34,653 nt of DNA. Origin: an uncultured Anaerovibrio sp. Lineage in GTDB: Bacteria; Bacillota; Negativicutes; Selenomonadales; Selenomonadaceae. Position 1 is the stretch's first letter. Each line of letters opens with the position of its first letter. A program made the translations under genes and the position numbers. Location: NCBI RefSeq assembly GCF_947302755.1, contig NZ_CAMYWM010000013.1, forward strand, positions 1-34,653. Direction: 5' to 3'. Positions 1 through 6,959 of this stretch are shown here, one piece after another. The notes beneath the pieces are model-generated. The model saw only the letters and a program-made list of their open reading frames with translations, ran no database searches and was not told the DNA's origin.

Positions 1-83
1 AAATCTAAAGCTCATCTGCATCCTTCGGATTTGATTTGCTAAGATTTCGTAGTAAGAAAAATCAATTTAAAGGAGAATTTATT

Positions 84-563
84 ATGCGAGAACTTTTGGA
101 GCTTCTAAAGCATGATGCACGCCGCCCCGCCAAGGAGCTGGCATCAATGCTGAATATCAGCGAATACGAGGTTGAGGAAAAAATGGCCAAGCTGGAAAAG
201 GATAAAATAATCCTCAGCTACAACACCCTCATCAACTGGGAAAAAACTGGCGAAAACACCGTTACCTCCATTATCGAGGTAAACCTCACTCCCCAGCGGG
301 AAGTGGGCTTTGATGCCATTGCCGAGCGCATTTACCGCTTTGACGAGGTACGCACCGTATACCTGATGTCCGGCAGCTTTGACCTGCTGGTAATCATTGA
401 AGGAAAATCAATGCAGGATGTGGCCAATTTCGTAGCCACCCGCCTGGCCACCATCGAAGGGGTAACCCAGACCCGCAGCCATTTTCTGCTGAAGCCATAC
501 AAAAAGGACGGTATCATCATTGATGACAAAGAAAAAGATCGTAGGCTGGTGATGAGCATATGA
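84..563 (+). CDS. Lrp/AsnC family transcriptional regulator
   Basis: Predicted 159-residue regulator with an N-terminal winged helix-turn-helix (about residues 1-50, with LASMLNISEYEVEEKMAKLE as the HTH) and a C-terminal ligand-sensing RAM/AsnC domain (about 65-140). Family members bind DNA as oligomers and respond to amino acids. I chose ATG 84 because AAAGGAG lies just upstream; an in-frame TTG at 36 has no ribosome site. Its stop overlaps the aminotransferase start by 4 nt (ATGA), so the two are translationally coupled. Inference: it controls its own operon in response to an amino acid handled by the aminotransferase. Family assignment is firm; the ligand is unknown. Confidence 0.93.
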   Translation: MRELLELLKHDARRPAKELASMLNISEYEVEEKMAKLEKDKIILSYNTLINWEKTGENTVTSIIEVNLTPQREVGFDAIAERIYRFDEVRTVYLMSGSFDLLVIIEGKSMQDVANFVATRLATIEGVTQTRSHFLLKPYKKDGIIIDDKEKDRRLVMSI

Positions 564-1729
564 CAAACTGGAATGACAGAATATCACCTATAGTAAAAAG
601 TGTTCCGCCCTCTGGTATAAGAAAATTTTTTGATATTGCCTCGGAAATGGAGGATATTATTTCACTGGGTGTTGGTGAGCCTGACTTCATTACTCCCTGG
701 TCCATCCGGGAAAGCTGCGTATACGGACTGGAGCAGGGCTACACCTCCTATACCGCCAATCGGGGGCTTATGGAGCTGCGTGAAGAAATCTGCTTCATGC
801 ATAAAAGACGGTTTGAGCTTGATTATGATCCAAAAACCGATGTACTCGTTACTGTAGGCGTAAGCGAAGCCCTGGATATTGCCATGCGTACCATTCTCTC
901 CCCGGGAGATGAAATTCTTATTCCGGAGCCATGCTATGTTTCCTACAAGGCCTGCGCCACCCTGGCAGGTGGTGTACCGGTACCGGTACCGGCCAAGGCT
1001 GAAAATGATTTCCGCATCACCCCTGCTGATTTAGAGCCTCATGTATCTCAAAAGACCAAGGCTCTTCTTATTGGTTATCCCAACAACCCAACGGGAGCCA
1101 TTCTTTCCAAGGAGGATTTGGAGGCTATTGCCCGCTTTGCTGTAAACCATGACCTGATCGTTATTTCCGATGAAATATACGGCGACCTTACTTATGGGGA
1201 TACCAAGCATATATGCTTTGCCGGACTGCCGGAAATGCAGGACAGAACCATCCTGCTTAATGGTTTTTCCAAGGCCTATGCCATGACTGGCTGGCGAATT
1301 GGCTACGCCCTGTCTAATCCAGACATCATTGCCGCCATGACCAAGATTCACCAATATACCATGCTCTGTGCTCCCATCACCGCCCAGATTGCTGCTGTGG
1401 AGGCCCTGCGCCACGGTGAAAAATACATGAGAAAAATGGTGTCCGAATACGACAAGCGCCGCCGTCTTATTTATGACGGTCTCCAAAAGGCGGGCTTAAA
1501 ATGCTTCGAGCCAAAGGGAGCCTTCTATATTTTCCCTGATATCACCTCCACAGGACTTTCCTCCGAGGATTTTGCCGAAAAAATTCTGATGCAGGAGCAT
1601 GTGGCACTGGTACCGGGCAACGCCTTTGGCGAATGTGGCGAAGGCTTCGTAAGATGCTCCTACGCCACCTCCATTGAGCAGATCTCCGAGGCCCTGGCCC
1701 GTATTGAGCATTTTGTAAGTCATTTGTAA
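560..1729 (+). CDS. PLP-dependent aminotransferase, class I/II
   Basis: 389-residue fold-type I aminotransferase of the aspartate/aromatic aminotransferase group. Visible signatures are the YPNNPTGA substrate and cofactor loop, SDEIYGDLTY with the cofactor-contacting Asp and Tyr, the Schiff-base lysine K238 in NGFSKAYAMTGWRIGY, and a C-terminal arginine in GFVRCSYA expected to bind the substrate carboxylate. Length is normal for the family. It follows the Lrp gene with a 4-nt overlap. Exact substrate cannot be read from sequence; aromatic, alanine or aspartate transamination are all possible. A short (GTACCG)3 run at 974-991 encodes Val-Pro repeats inside the protein and looks harmless. Confidence 0.93.
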   Translation: MTNWNDRISPIVKSVPPSGIRKFFDIASEMEDIISLGVGEPDFITPWSIRESCVYGLEQGYTSYTANRGLMELREEICFMHKRRFELDYDPKTDVLVTVGVSEALDIAMRTILSPGDEILIPEPCYVSYKACATLAGGVPVPVPAKAENDFRITPADLEPHVSQKTKALLIGYPNNPTGAILSKEDLEAIARFAVNHDLIVISDEIYGDLTYGDTKHICFAGLPEMQDRTILLNGFSKAYAMTGWRIGYALSNPDIIAAMTKIHQYTMLCAPITAQIAAVEALRHGEKYMRKMVSEYDKRRRLIYDGLQKAGLKCFEPKGAFYIFPDITSTGLSSEDFAEKILMQEHVALVPGNAFGECGEGFVRCSYATSIEQISEALARIEHFVSHL

Positions 1730-1776
1730 GAGCTGCCTTTACTCCCAGGAACAGAAAAACATTCTTGTAAATATCC

Positions 1777-1901
1777 GCCGTCTATGCTATAGTTATGCCA
1801 ATAGCATAGACGGCTGTGTAGGAGCCGTGCTGCATTGGCAGCAGAAAATCGACGTGGAAACCAGTACATGGTTCCGCCCCTTTGGGGAGCGTCGATTTTT
1901 T
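1777..1901 (+). ncRNA. Candidate structured leader RNA ending in a terminator-like stem
   Basis: Seen directly: a perfect 14-bp inverted repeat (1777-1790 with 1801-1814), a 6-bp stem with a 4-nt loop (1828-1843), then a closing stem of 10 bp (1845-1854 with 1890-1899) enclosing two small hairpins (1856-1862 with 1870-1875; 1877-1880 with 1884-1887). The closing stem runs into six T residues (1896-1901), so it also reads as an intrinsic terminator. It lies about 30 nt before the ribosome site of the Ig-like gene. I do not recognise a known riboswitch consensus. Alternatives: simply a compound terminator for the aminotransferase operon, or a small RNA. Confidence 0.4.
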
Positions 1902-1932
1902 ATTGCCTAAAATGAATTATGGAGGAAATAAT

Positions 1933-2348
1933 ATGCGAAAATATCAATTTTTTTTGCTTCAGCGTTGGCTTTCATGGGTACAAGCGTTTTTATGATGCCA
2001 ACTCCCCTGCCGGTACAGGCAGCTGTTATTCAGACCGGGGAAATTCAGTCAGCTGTTACCATTCAATCTATGCAGAAGGTTACAGCGGTGGCCCGGGTCT
2101 ATGGCAGTGGTGAACAGATTGCCGAAGCTATTTTGGAATACCCAAAGGCGCTGCTGCCATCAGCCGTCAAGCCCTCGGATTTTATGGTGGAGGGCCGGGA
2201 AATTGTTGCAGCAACAGTAAGCAACAAACCGGAAATAACTGATAAAGGGACGCCAGGGCGTTATGTCATCCTACAATTTGCCAATCATAACAGCGTCTTT
2301 GATGGTGACTTAAGCAATAAGCTAGGGCAACAGTCACCGGCTATATAG
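1933..2348 (+). CDS. Secreted EstA-type Ig-like domain protein, frameshifted in the signal peptide
   Basis: The start ATG 1933 has a strong ribosome site (GGAGGAAATAAT), but that frame stops after 20 codons. Adding one T to the T8 run at 1948-1955 joins it to the frame that continues from 1965 to 2348 and gives a normal signal peptide (basic MRKYQ, then a hydrophobic FFFASALAFMG core, ending PVQAA). The body (VTAVARVYGSGEQIAEAIL onward) is homologous to the N-terminal domain of the following esterase (VEAVAEVYGDGIALSAVIL), an Ig-like domain known from EstA-type esterases. No catalytic domain follows. It may be a decayed paralogue, a phase-variable gene, or carry a homopolymer sequencing error. 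Translation from ATG 1965 would give 127 residues but has no ribosome site and half a signal peptide. Confidence 0.6.
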
Positions 2349-2386
2349 GTGACTGAAATTTACAGTGATAATAGGAGCTAATCATA

Positions 2387-3673
2387 ATGAATATTTTGCA
2401 TAAAAGTCTATTGACCATTTGTCTCAGTGCTATCTCTTTTGGCAGCAGCTGCATGGCCGCAGTGCCTGCGCCTGCCGTGGAGGCCGTTGCCGAAGTGTAT
2501 GGTGATGGCATAGCACTGTCCGCAGTAATTTTGAACTACTCCCAGCCGATAATGGCTTCATCCGTTGATGTAGCGGATTTCAGTGTTCCCAGCCGAAGCA
2601 TCAAACAGGCTTATGTTGCCGACCATGCCAGCAAAGGAAATCAAAAACTAACCGAAGGAAAATACGTGGTGTTGGAATTAGAACAGCTACCCATGACCGA
2701 TCAGGGACTTGTACCGGCCCATGATAAGAAGGAGACTTCTGCCAGAAAAAAGATGGGTAAAAACGGCCCGGAGCTGGGCAGTCATGGCAATCCACACCCC
2801 TTAAAGAAAATAACTGCTGAAGTAAAGCAACAGGGTATACTGAAAGGTACAGACAGCACACTTTATCCCACAGGTGAAACCTGGAAATCAACCGTCACGC
2901 GGGAACTGCTGATCGAAAATTTCACCCAGGGGTTATTTATAGACCCGGAACAAAACAACGCCCAACTCATGTATAACCTTTACGTTCCCCAAAATTATGA
3001 CCCACAAAAGCAATATCCTCTGGTATTATTCATGCATGATGCCGGCACAGTTTCCCCGGAAAATAAGGCCACACTTTATCAGGGAAAGGGTGCCATAACC
3101 TGGACAACACCTGAATGGCAGGCTCAGCATCCCTGTTTTGTTCTTGCCCCCCAATACGATACCGTCATTGTAGATGATAATTATCAATATGGGCCAGAAC
3201 TTGACCGCACCATGCATTTAGTCAACGACCTACTGAACAAATACAACATCGACAAAAAGCGCATCTATAACACCGGCCAGTCAATGGGCGGCATGACCTC
3301 CATCGCTATGGATGTAAAATATCCTGACTTCTTTGCCGCCTCTTATTTGGTAGCCTGCAAATGGAACGAAAGGGTGACTGCACCCTTAGGCGCACAAAAC
3401 ATTTGGGCCGTAGCCGCTGGAGGCGCCCCAGGTGCCTCCCCAAGCATGGCAAAAATACTTGACGGGCTGGAACAAAATGGTGCCAAGGTATTGCGGCAAA
3501 CCTTGAACAGCACCGACCCCCAGACAGAAATTAATCAGCAGGCTGCTGCCCTGATTGTCCCTGACTGCCACATCTACTATACCCTCTATAACAAAGGCGG
3601 ACACCGTTCCACATGGCAGCACGCCTATGACCTGTTGCCAGCCATGGAATGGATTTTTGCCCAGCATAAATAA
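2387..3673 (+). CDS. Secreted alpha/beta hydrolase (esterase) with N-terminal Ig-like domain
   Basis: 428-residue exported hydrolase. The signal peptide spans about residues 1-25 (MNILHKSLLTICLSAISFG, ending CMA). An EstA-like Ig domain covers about 30-140, with a poorly conserved basic linker near 110-130. The catalytic domain begins near 175 (MYNLYVPQNYDP). It contains LVLFMHDAG for the oxyanion region, the nucleophile elbow GQSMGGM with Ser299, and His406 in GGHRSTW; I could not assign the acid with certainty. Related proteins are secreted carboxylesterases, some acting on plant or lipid esters; substrate here is unknown. TAGGAGCT precedes ATG 2387. It sits 38 nt after the Ig-only paralogue, suggesting one transcript. 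Confidence 0.88.
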   Translation: MNILHKSLLTICLSAISFGSSCMAAVPAPAVEAVAEVYGDGIALSAVILNYSQPIMASSVDVADFSVPSRSIKQAYVADHASKGNQKLTEGKYVVLELEQLPMTDQGLVPAHDKKETSARKKMGKNGPELGSHGNPHPLKKITAEVKQQGILKGTDSTLYPTGETWKSTVTRELLIENFTQGLFIDPEQNNAQLMYNLYVPQNYDPQKQYPLVLFMHDAGTVSPENKATLYQGKGAITWTTPEWQAQHPCFVLAPQYDTVIVDDNYQYGPELDRTMHLVNDLLNKYNIDKKRIYNTGQSMGGMTSIAMDVKYPDFFAASYLVACKWNERVTAPLGAQNIWAVAAGGAPGASPSMAKILDGLEQNGAKVLRQTLNSTDPQTEINQQAAALIVPDCHIYYTLYNKGGHRSTWQHAYDLLPAMEWIFAQHK

Positions 3674-3711
3674 AAAATATTTCATTACAAAAACAGTACC
3701 ATAACATCGAA

Positions 3712-3754
3712 GCACCCCCACCCCATTTAAAATGAGGATGAGGGTGCATTTTAT
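3712..3754 (+). terminator. Probable intrinsic terminator after the esterase
   Basis: GCACCC (3712-3717) pairs with GGGTGC (3742-3747), extended inward by further pairing of CCCCAT with ATGAGG-type sequence, and is followed by ATTTTATT. It lies 39 nt after the esterase stop. The T run is interrupted, so strength is uncertain. Confidence 0.6.
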
Positions 3755-3827
3755 TGTTAGGCATTAAGCCAATAATATATTTTCGTCTACCGTCAGAGGG
3801 GATTGTATAGCTATGTCAGCTTCTGAC

Positions 3828-4325
3828 TTATTCTGCTGTCAGCGTCACCGTTACTTCATCACGGTTCAATAGGGCTGTCATTTCCTGTTGGGATAATTCA
3901 ATATGCCCCAGCCGCGTATAGGCCCAGGAATTGGAACCATAAAAGATAACCAGCTTGTTCCCTGCATAGAGAACAATATCACCGTATTGGGTGGTGGTCT
4001 GCTTATCAGCACTGACAATATTTTGACCGATAGAGCCCACCTGCTCAAAGCCACCATAGGGTGACAGCTTAATAGTTAATGGCACCAGCTTATGCAGCTC
4101 TGCCGTAGAAGCATTATCTTCCCACGTTACTGGAACAGCGGTACCATCAATAGTCAATTTCATCCTGTACTCCTTCTTTTCTTCTGATATAGTTTTATTT
4201 TCGTGTTGAGAGACAGCCTGCCCCTTACTATCGGGAACTGCACCAGCCTCCTGTGTGCCTGCGCAGCCTGATAGCAGCAGCATTACCGACAAAATGACTC
4301 CGCCTATTATTTTCCTAATTGCCAT
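3828..4325 (-). CDS. Lipoprotein with cyclophilin-like fold domain
   Basis: 165 residues. The N-terminus is a lipoprotein signal, MAIRKIIGGVILSVMLLLSGC, with lipobox LSGC and Cys21 as the lipidation site. A polar linker follows to about residue 50. The rest (MKLTIDGTAVPVTWEDN, then GGFEQVGSIGQNI, YGDIVLYAGNKLVIFYGSN, WAYTRLGHI) matches the small bacterial cyclophilin-like family often annotated as such. Members resemble cyclophilins in fold; isomerase activity is not established for them. Start is supported by GAGGGGGGCGGAGT before ATG. It follows the flavodoxin-fold reductase by 63 nt on the same strand, a pairing I recall as common. Expected location: outside face of the cytoplasmic membrane, or periplasm if diderm. 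Confidence 0.85.
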   Translation of the reverse strand: MAIRKIIGGVILSVMLLLSGCAGTQEAGAVPDSKGQAVSQHENKTISEEKKEYRMKLTIDGTAVPVTWEDNASTAELHKLVPLTIKLSPYGGFEQVGSIGQNIVSADKQTTTQYGDIVLYAGNKLVIFYGSNSWAYTRLGHIELSQQEMTALLNRDEVTVTLTAE

Positions 4326-4388
4326 ACTCCGCCCCCCTCATACAAATACCACATTGCCCCCATGAATAAGGGGAATACTGTACATATT

Positions 4389-4928
4389 TCAAATATTCCT
4401 GCCAGCCTGCCGGGCTTGTTCCAGTGCGACATTTCCGGCAATATCCCCCACCTCCGTCACGCCGCCACAGAAAAGGGTCTCCTTCAATTCGGCCTTGGGA
4501 AAGCAGTCTACCCACCCCTGGACGCCGACGCGGGTTCCGGCCACTGCAGCTTCCTCCTCCTCGGCCGCCGTGGCCAGCAAATAAACCTCACGGAAACGAT
4601 AATCCGAGGGAAACAGGGGATTTGCCCGATCCAGCAGGGTCTTTAACTGACCGCACATACTGTAATAATAGACCGGTGTGGCCAGAACCACCACATCTGC
4701 CTGACCGATTTTGGCCGTGATCTCATTGGCATCGTCCTTTATCACACATTCCATGGTTTTTTGACATGCAAAGCAGCCTTGGCAGAAATTTATGGTTTTG
4801 TCCCGCAGGGAAAGCTGCTCCACCTCATGCCCGGCCTCCTTGGCCCCTTCAGCAAAGGCCCTGGCCAACGCCTGGGAATTACTGTTCTTTCTTAAGCTCG
4901 CGGATATCACAATTACCTTCTTGCTCAT
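4389..4928 (-). CDS. Flavodoxin-fold NAD(P)H-dependent FMN oxidoreductase
   Basis: 179-residue flavoprotein of the NADPH-dependent FMN reductase / iron-sulfur flavoprotein-like group. Signatures are the phosphate-binding loop ISASLRKNSNSQAL, the cysteine-containing segment NFCQGCFACQKTMECVIKDD, and the flavin-contacting ATPVYYYSMCGQLKTLLDRANPL. Such proteins reduce quinones, disulfides or other acceptors with NAD(P)H. ATG 4928 is chosen because GGAGGAG lies 6 nt before it; an ATG five codons upstream would place this ribosome site inside the gene. Located upstream of the cyclophilin-like lipoprotein and probably co-transcribed. The Cys motif could hold a cluster, but I see fewer than a classical set. 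Confidence 0.88.
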   Translation of the reverse strand: MSKKVIVISASLRKNSNSQALARAFAEGAKEAGHEVEQLSLRDKTINFCQGCFACQKTMECVIKDDANEITAKIGQADVVVLATPVYYYSMCGQLKTLLDRANPLFPSDYRFREVYLLATAAEEEEAAVAGTRVGVQGWVDCFPKAELKETLFCGGVTEVGDIAGNVALEQARQAGRNI

Positions 4929-5060
4929 AGTACTCTCCTCCATGCCTTTTTCCTTTTACTTTAACACCTGAAATGTAGACAAAATGCCTATACCGGCAAT
5001 TCCTTGTTACCCTATTGTATCTCCCCTGCATAGGTAATACCAATGCTTATACAAAATTGT

Positions 5061-5085
5061 TAGCTATGCTTTACGGTAATAGCTA
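5061..5085 (-). other. Hairpin in the gap downstream of the unknown 123-residue gene
   Basis: TAGCTAT (5061-5067) and ATAGCTA (5079-5085) form a perfect 7-bp stem 8 nt downstream of the stop of the gene at 5093-5464. On the - strand only a weak AATTTTG run follows at a distance, so it may be a poor terminator or an operator-like palindrome for the downstream reductase gene. Confidence 0.35.
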
Positions 5086-5092
5086 TTCCATT

Positions 5093-5464
5093 TTATCCGC
5101 CAACATTTTTAAACACACTCTTTAAACATCTGCCAACTTTATTTTCGAATTTTACAACAATACAGTTGTTAGCAGCTACTCTGGTTATTTTATGGTCATG
5201 TACACCACGCAGGTACTTCCTCATACTATCCTCGGAAATACCGGTGCAGGTATGTAATTTGGCATAGTTGCCGTCAAATCGGGTGAAAAATATTTCCGAA
5301 AACCTCTGCCTTAATTTTATTCGTTGCTGCTCCTGTTGGGTTGGTACCGGATCACCAATGTGCAGACGATAGCTGACCTTCTCCTTATTGTTAGGAAAAG
5401 AAATACCATCACAGGCAAATTCATGGTTACGTATGTATTCCTTGTTTATCTTTGAAAAATCCAT
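5093..5464 (-). CDS. Hypothetical protein with possible helix-turn-helix
   Basis: 123 residues, not recognised. Ribosome site AGGAGG lies 5 nt before ATG 5464, so the start is secure. Residues about 55-95 (QRFSEIFFTRFDGNYAKLHTC, then GISEDSMRKYLRG) look like an N-helix, turn and recognition-helix arrangement, suggesting DNA binding, but this is a weak visual inference. The C-terminus is basic (KVGRCLKSVFKNVGG). It is downstream of the Fic gene but separated by a clear terminator, so it is probably transcribed on its own. It does not resemble the known small antitoxins of Fic systems. Confidence 0.7.
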   Translation of the reverse strand: MDFSKINKEYIRNHEFACDGISFPNNKEKVSYRLHIGDPVPTQQEQQRIKLRQRFSEIFFTRFDGNYAKLHTCTGISEDSMRKYLRGVHDHKITRVAANNCIVVKFENKVGRCLKSVFKNVGG

Positions 5465-5530
5465 AATGTCCTCCTTTGATAAGATTGGTTCCCTATCTTA
5501 AAAATTCAACATTTTCATTTAATTTCCTGC

Positions 5531-5567
5531 GAAAAAAAGCACTCAATCCACATCAGGAAAGAGTGCT
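5531..5567 (-). terminator. Intrinsic terminator after the Fic gene
   Basis: On the - strand AGCACTC (5567-5561) and GAGTGCT (5544-5538) form a stem, extended by TTTCC-side pairing, and the stem is followed by seven T residues (5538-5532). It starts 12 nt downstream of the Fic stop. Confidence 0.85.
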
Positions 5568-5578
5568 AACTCAGATAA

Positions 5579-6334
5579 CTATTTTTTATAAAATTTTTCC
5601 AATCTTTTATGCCAGGTCTTTACTATCTGGCTCTTGAAAAAATTAATCATTTTATCAATGGAAAGCTTTTCATCCCAATCCTGCAAAGCTTCATAATACT
5701 CATTTTTATCCTCATTATGGATAACCATAGGTGGGTGGTTATATAGCATCAAAAGATAATTCACCAGTAAACGGCCAGTTCGGCCATTACCATCAGAAAA
5801 TGGATGTATATTCTCCATCTTACAATGAAAATAAGCGGCAGCCTTCAATACCTTGGTTGAATCCAAATCGTTGGAATTAATATCATCCACCAACTCCTGC
5901 ATTTCCACCTCAGTATCAGCAGCAGAAGCTCCAACTTCCTCTCTGCCGACAATGTAATCATGTTTTTTGTACTCACCAGGACGTTCTCCAATTTTATATC
6001 TGCGGCTATCATAGGTATTCTTTGTAAGCTCAAACTGAAGCTCTTTTATCAGCTGCCCGCTCAAAGGCGTCCTTTTATCAAAATAATCAAGCATCAGATA
6101 CATGGCATCCTTTGCATTGCGAATTTCAAATAATGTTCTCAAATCACCTGTATATGAGGAAACACTGTCACTTTCAAAAATCTCCCGTGTATCATTAAAG
6201 GAAATATTAGGATTTTCTATCTTGCCGGAATGATAAGCAAAATTTATAATCTGACCATTAAGAACGGCCTCTATTTTTGCCCCAGTCTGCACGTCCTGTG
6301 ATTTCCAATATTCTAATGCTCTTTCATAACTCAT
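5579..6334 (-). CDS. Fic family protein (AMP-transferase) with N-terminal inhibitory motif
   Basis: 251 residues. The Fic core HPFSDGNGRTGR is at 177-188, with catalytic His177 and the Asp/Gly/Asn/Gly/Arg anion hole intact. Fic enzymes transfer AMP or another phosphate moiety from a nucleotide to hydroxyl side chains of target proteins. Near the N-terminus, SGKIEN (36-41) fits the autoinhibitory consensus [S/T]xxxE[G/N]; its Glu40 would occupy the ATP gamma-phosphate site. That makes this a class II, self-inhibited Fic with no need for a separate antitoxin. AAAGGTGATTAATCT precedes ATG 6334. The target is unknown. Likely a single-gene unit ending at the terminator at 5531-5567. Confidence 0.93.
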   Translation of the reverse strand: MSYERALEYWKSQDVQTGAKIEAVLNGQIINFAYHSGKIENPNISFNDTREIFESDSVSSYTGDLRTLFEIRNAKDAMYLMLDYFDKRTPLSGQLIKELQFELTKNTYDSRRYKIGERPGEYKKHDYIVGREEVGASAADTEVEMQELVDDINSNDLDSTKVLKAAAYFHCKMENIHPFSDGNGRTGRLLVNYLLMLYNHPPMVIHNEDKNEYYEALQDWDEKLSIDKMINFFKSQIVKTWHKRLEKFYKK

Positions 6335-6398
6335 AGATTAATCACCTTTAGGATATCGTACCACAAATTATTTACAGTAATCAGAATACATCTGAACC

Positions 6399-6662
6399 TT
6401 AATGCCTTGGATGTGCTCCCACCATTTCAATGGCTGTAACAAGCTGCTTAATCGTCTCAACCTCACACTGCTGATTAAAAAATTCCACACGGGCAAACAG
6501 CTCTCCCTTGTCCGTGGAAACATATTTAGGCGGAAGGTGATTTAATGCCAAATTTACTATATCCTGCTTACATTTATCACAAAAGCAGCATCCCGGATAC
6601 TTCGGAATCAGCTCATCCAATTTTTCAAGGACATAATCCTCCATATAGTTCTTCAAAAACAT
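6399..6662 (-). CDS. ComFB-like late competence family protein
   Basis: 87 residues. Starts LKNYMEDYVLEKLDEL, followed by a Cys pair region CCFCDKCKQDIVNLALNHLPPKYV, which is the hallmark of the ComFB family (CxxC plus DI.ALALN.LPP.Y). ComFB proteins are small, probably metal-binding; some related ones bind cyclic dinucleotides. Their role is unclear outside the Bacillus comF operon. I chose ATG 6662 because AGGGGG lies 9 nt upstream; longer in-frame starts at 6692 (ATG) and 6710 (TTG) lack ribosome sites and add non-family sequence. No comFA or comFC is next to it. The 64 nt to the Fic gene show no clear terminator. Confidence 0.85.
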   Translation of the reverse strand: MFLKNYMEDYVLEKLDELIPKYPGCCFCDKCKQDIVNLALNHLPPKYVSTDKGELFARVEFFNQQCEVETIKQLVTAIEMVGAHPRH

Positions 6663-6814
6663 CCTAAAAAGCCCCCTAATAATACCTGTCATCCAAATAA
6701 TGTCACCCAAAGGTTAACATAACAGATGGTTATTCCTACTCAATGATACCATTTAATCAATTACTTTCGCAATAATATATATTTCTTTGACTGATAAATA
6801 TGATTTACAGTACC

Positions 6815-6851
6815 CAAAAATTAAGCCGTGAACCATACGCAGGTCCACGGC
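6815..6851 (-). terminator. Intrinsic terminator of the nuo operon
   Basis: On the - strand GCCGTGGACC and GGTTCACGGC form a 10-bp stem with one mismatch (6851-6842 with 6834-6825), followed by TTAATTTTT. It lies about 110 nt after the nuoN stop, beyond a copy of the dispersed repeat. Confidence 0.8.
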
Positions 6852-6874
6852 CTAATACTTAAATATTAAATTTA

Positions 6875-6940
6875 CCAGGCGCCTGACGGGGAGCCAAGGC
6901 CCCCACCTGTTCGGTTGGGGATAAGCCCCCTTAACACCGG
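6875..6940 (+). repeat. Dispersed two-hairpin repeat, copy E (second module only)
   Basis: Begins CCAGGCGCCTGACGGGG and ends CTTAACACCGG, in register with copy B read on its complement (CCAGGGCTTTACGGG to CCGTTAGCATCGG) and with copy A. It has a central stem CCCCACC/GGTTGGGG and an outer stem GGGGAGC/GCCCCC. It lies between the nuoN stop and the operon terminator. Confidence 0.6.
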
Positions 6941-6959
6941 ATAAATCTCTTTTTACAAT

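Noticed and set aside
974-991. (GTACCG)3 microsatellite in the aminotransferase gene
   Set aside because: It is in frame, short, and encodes Val-Pro repeats at a tolerant surface position; no sign of frame change.
1777-1814. 14-bp inverted repeat as a simple terminator of the aminotransferase gene
   Set aside because: No T run follows the right arm; only the later stem at 1890-1901 has one.
5093-6334. Fic gene with the 123-residue gene as a toxin-antitoxin pair
   Set aside because: The Fic protein has its own inhibitory motif, and a good terminator separates the genes, so I see no reason to treat them as one module.
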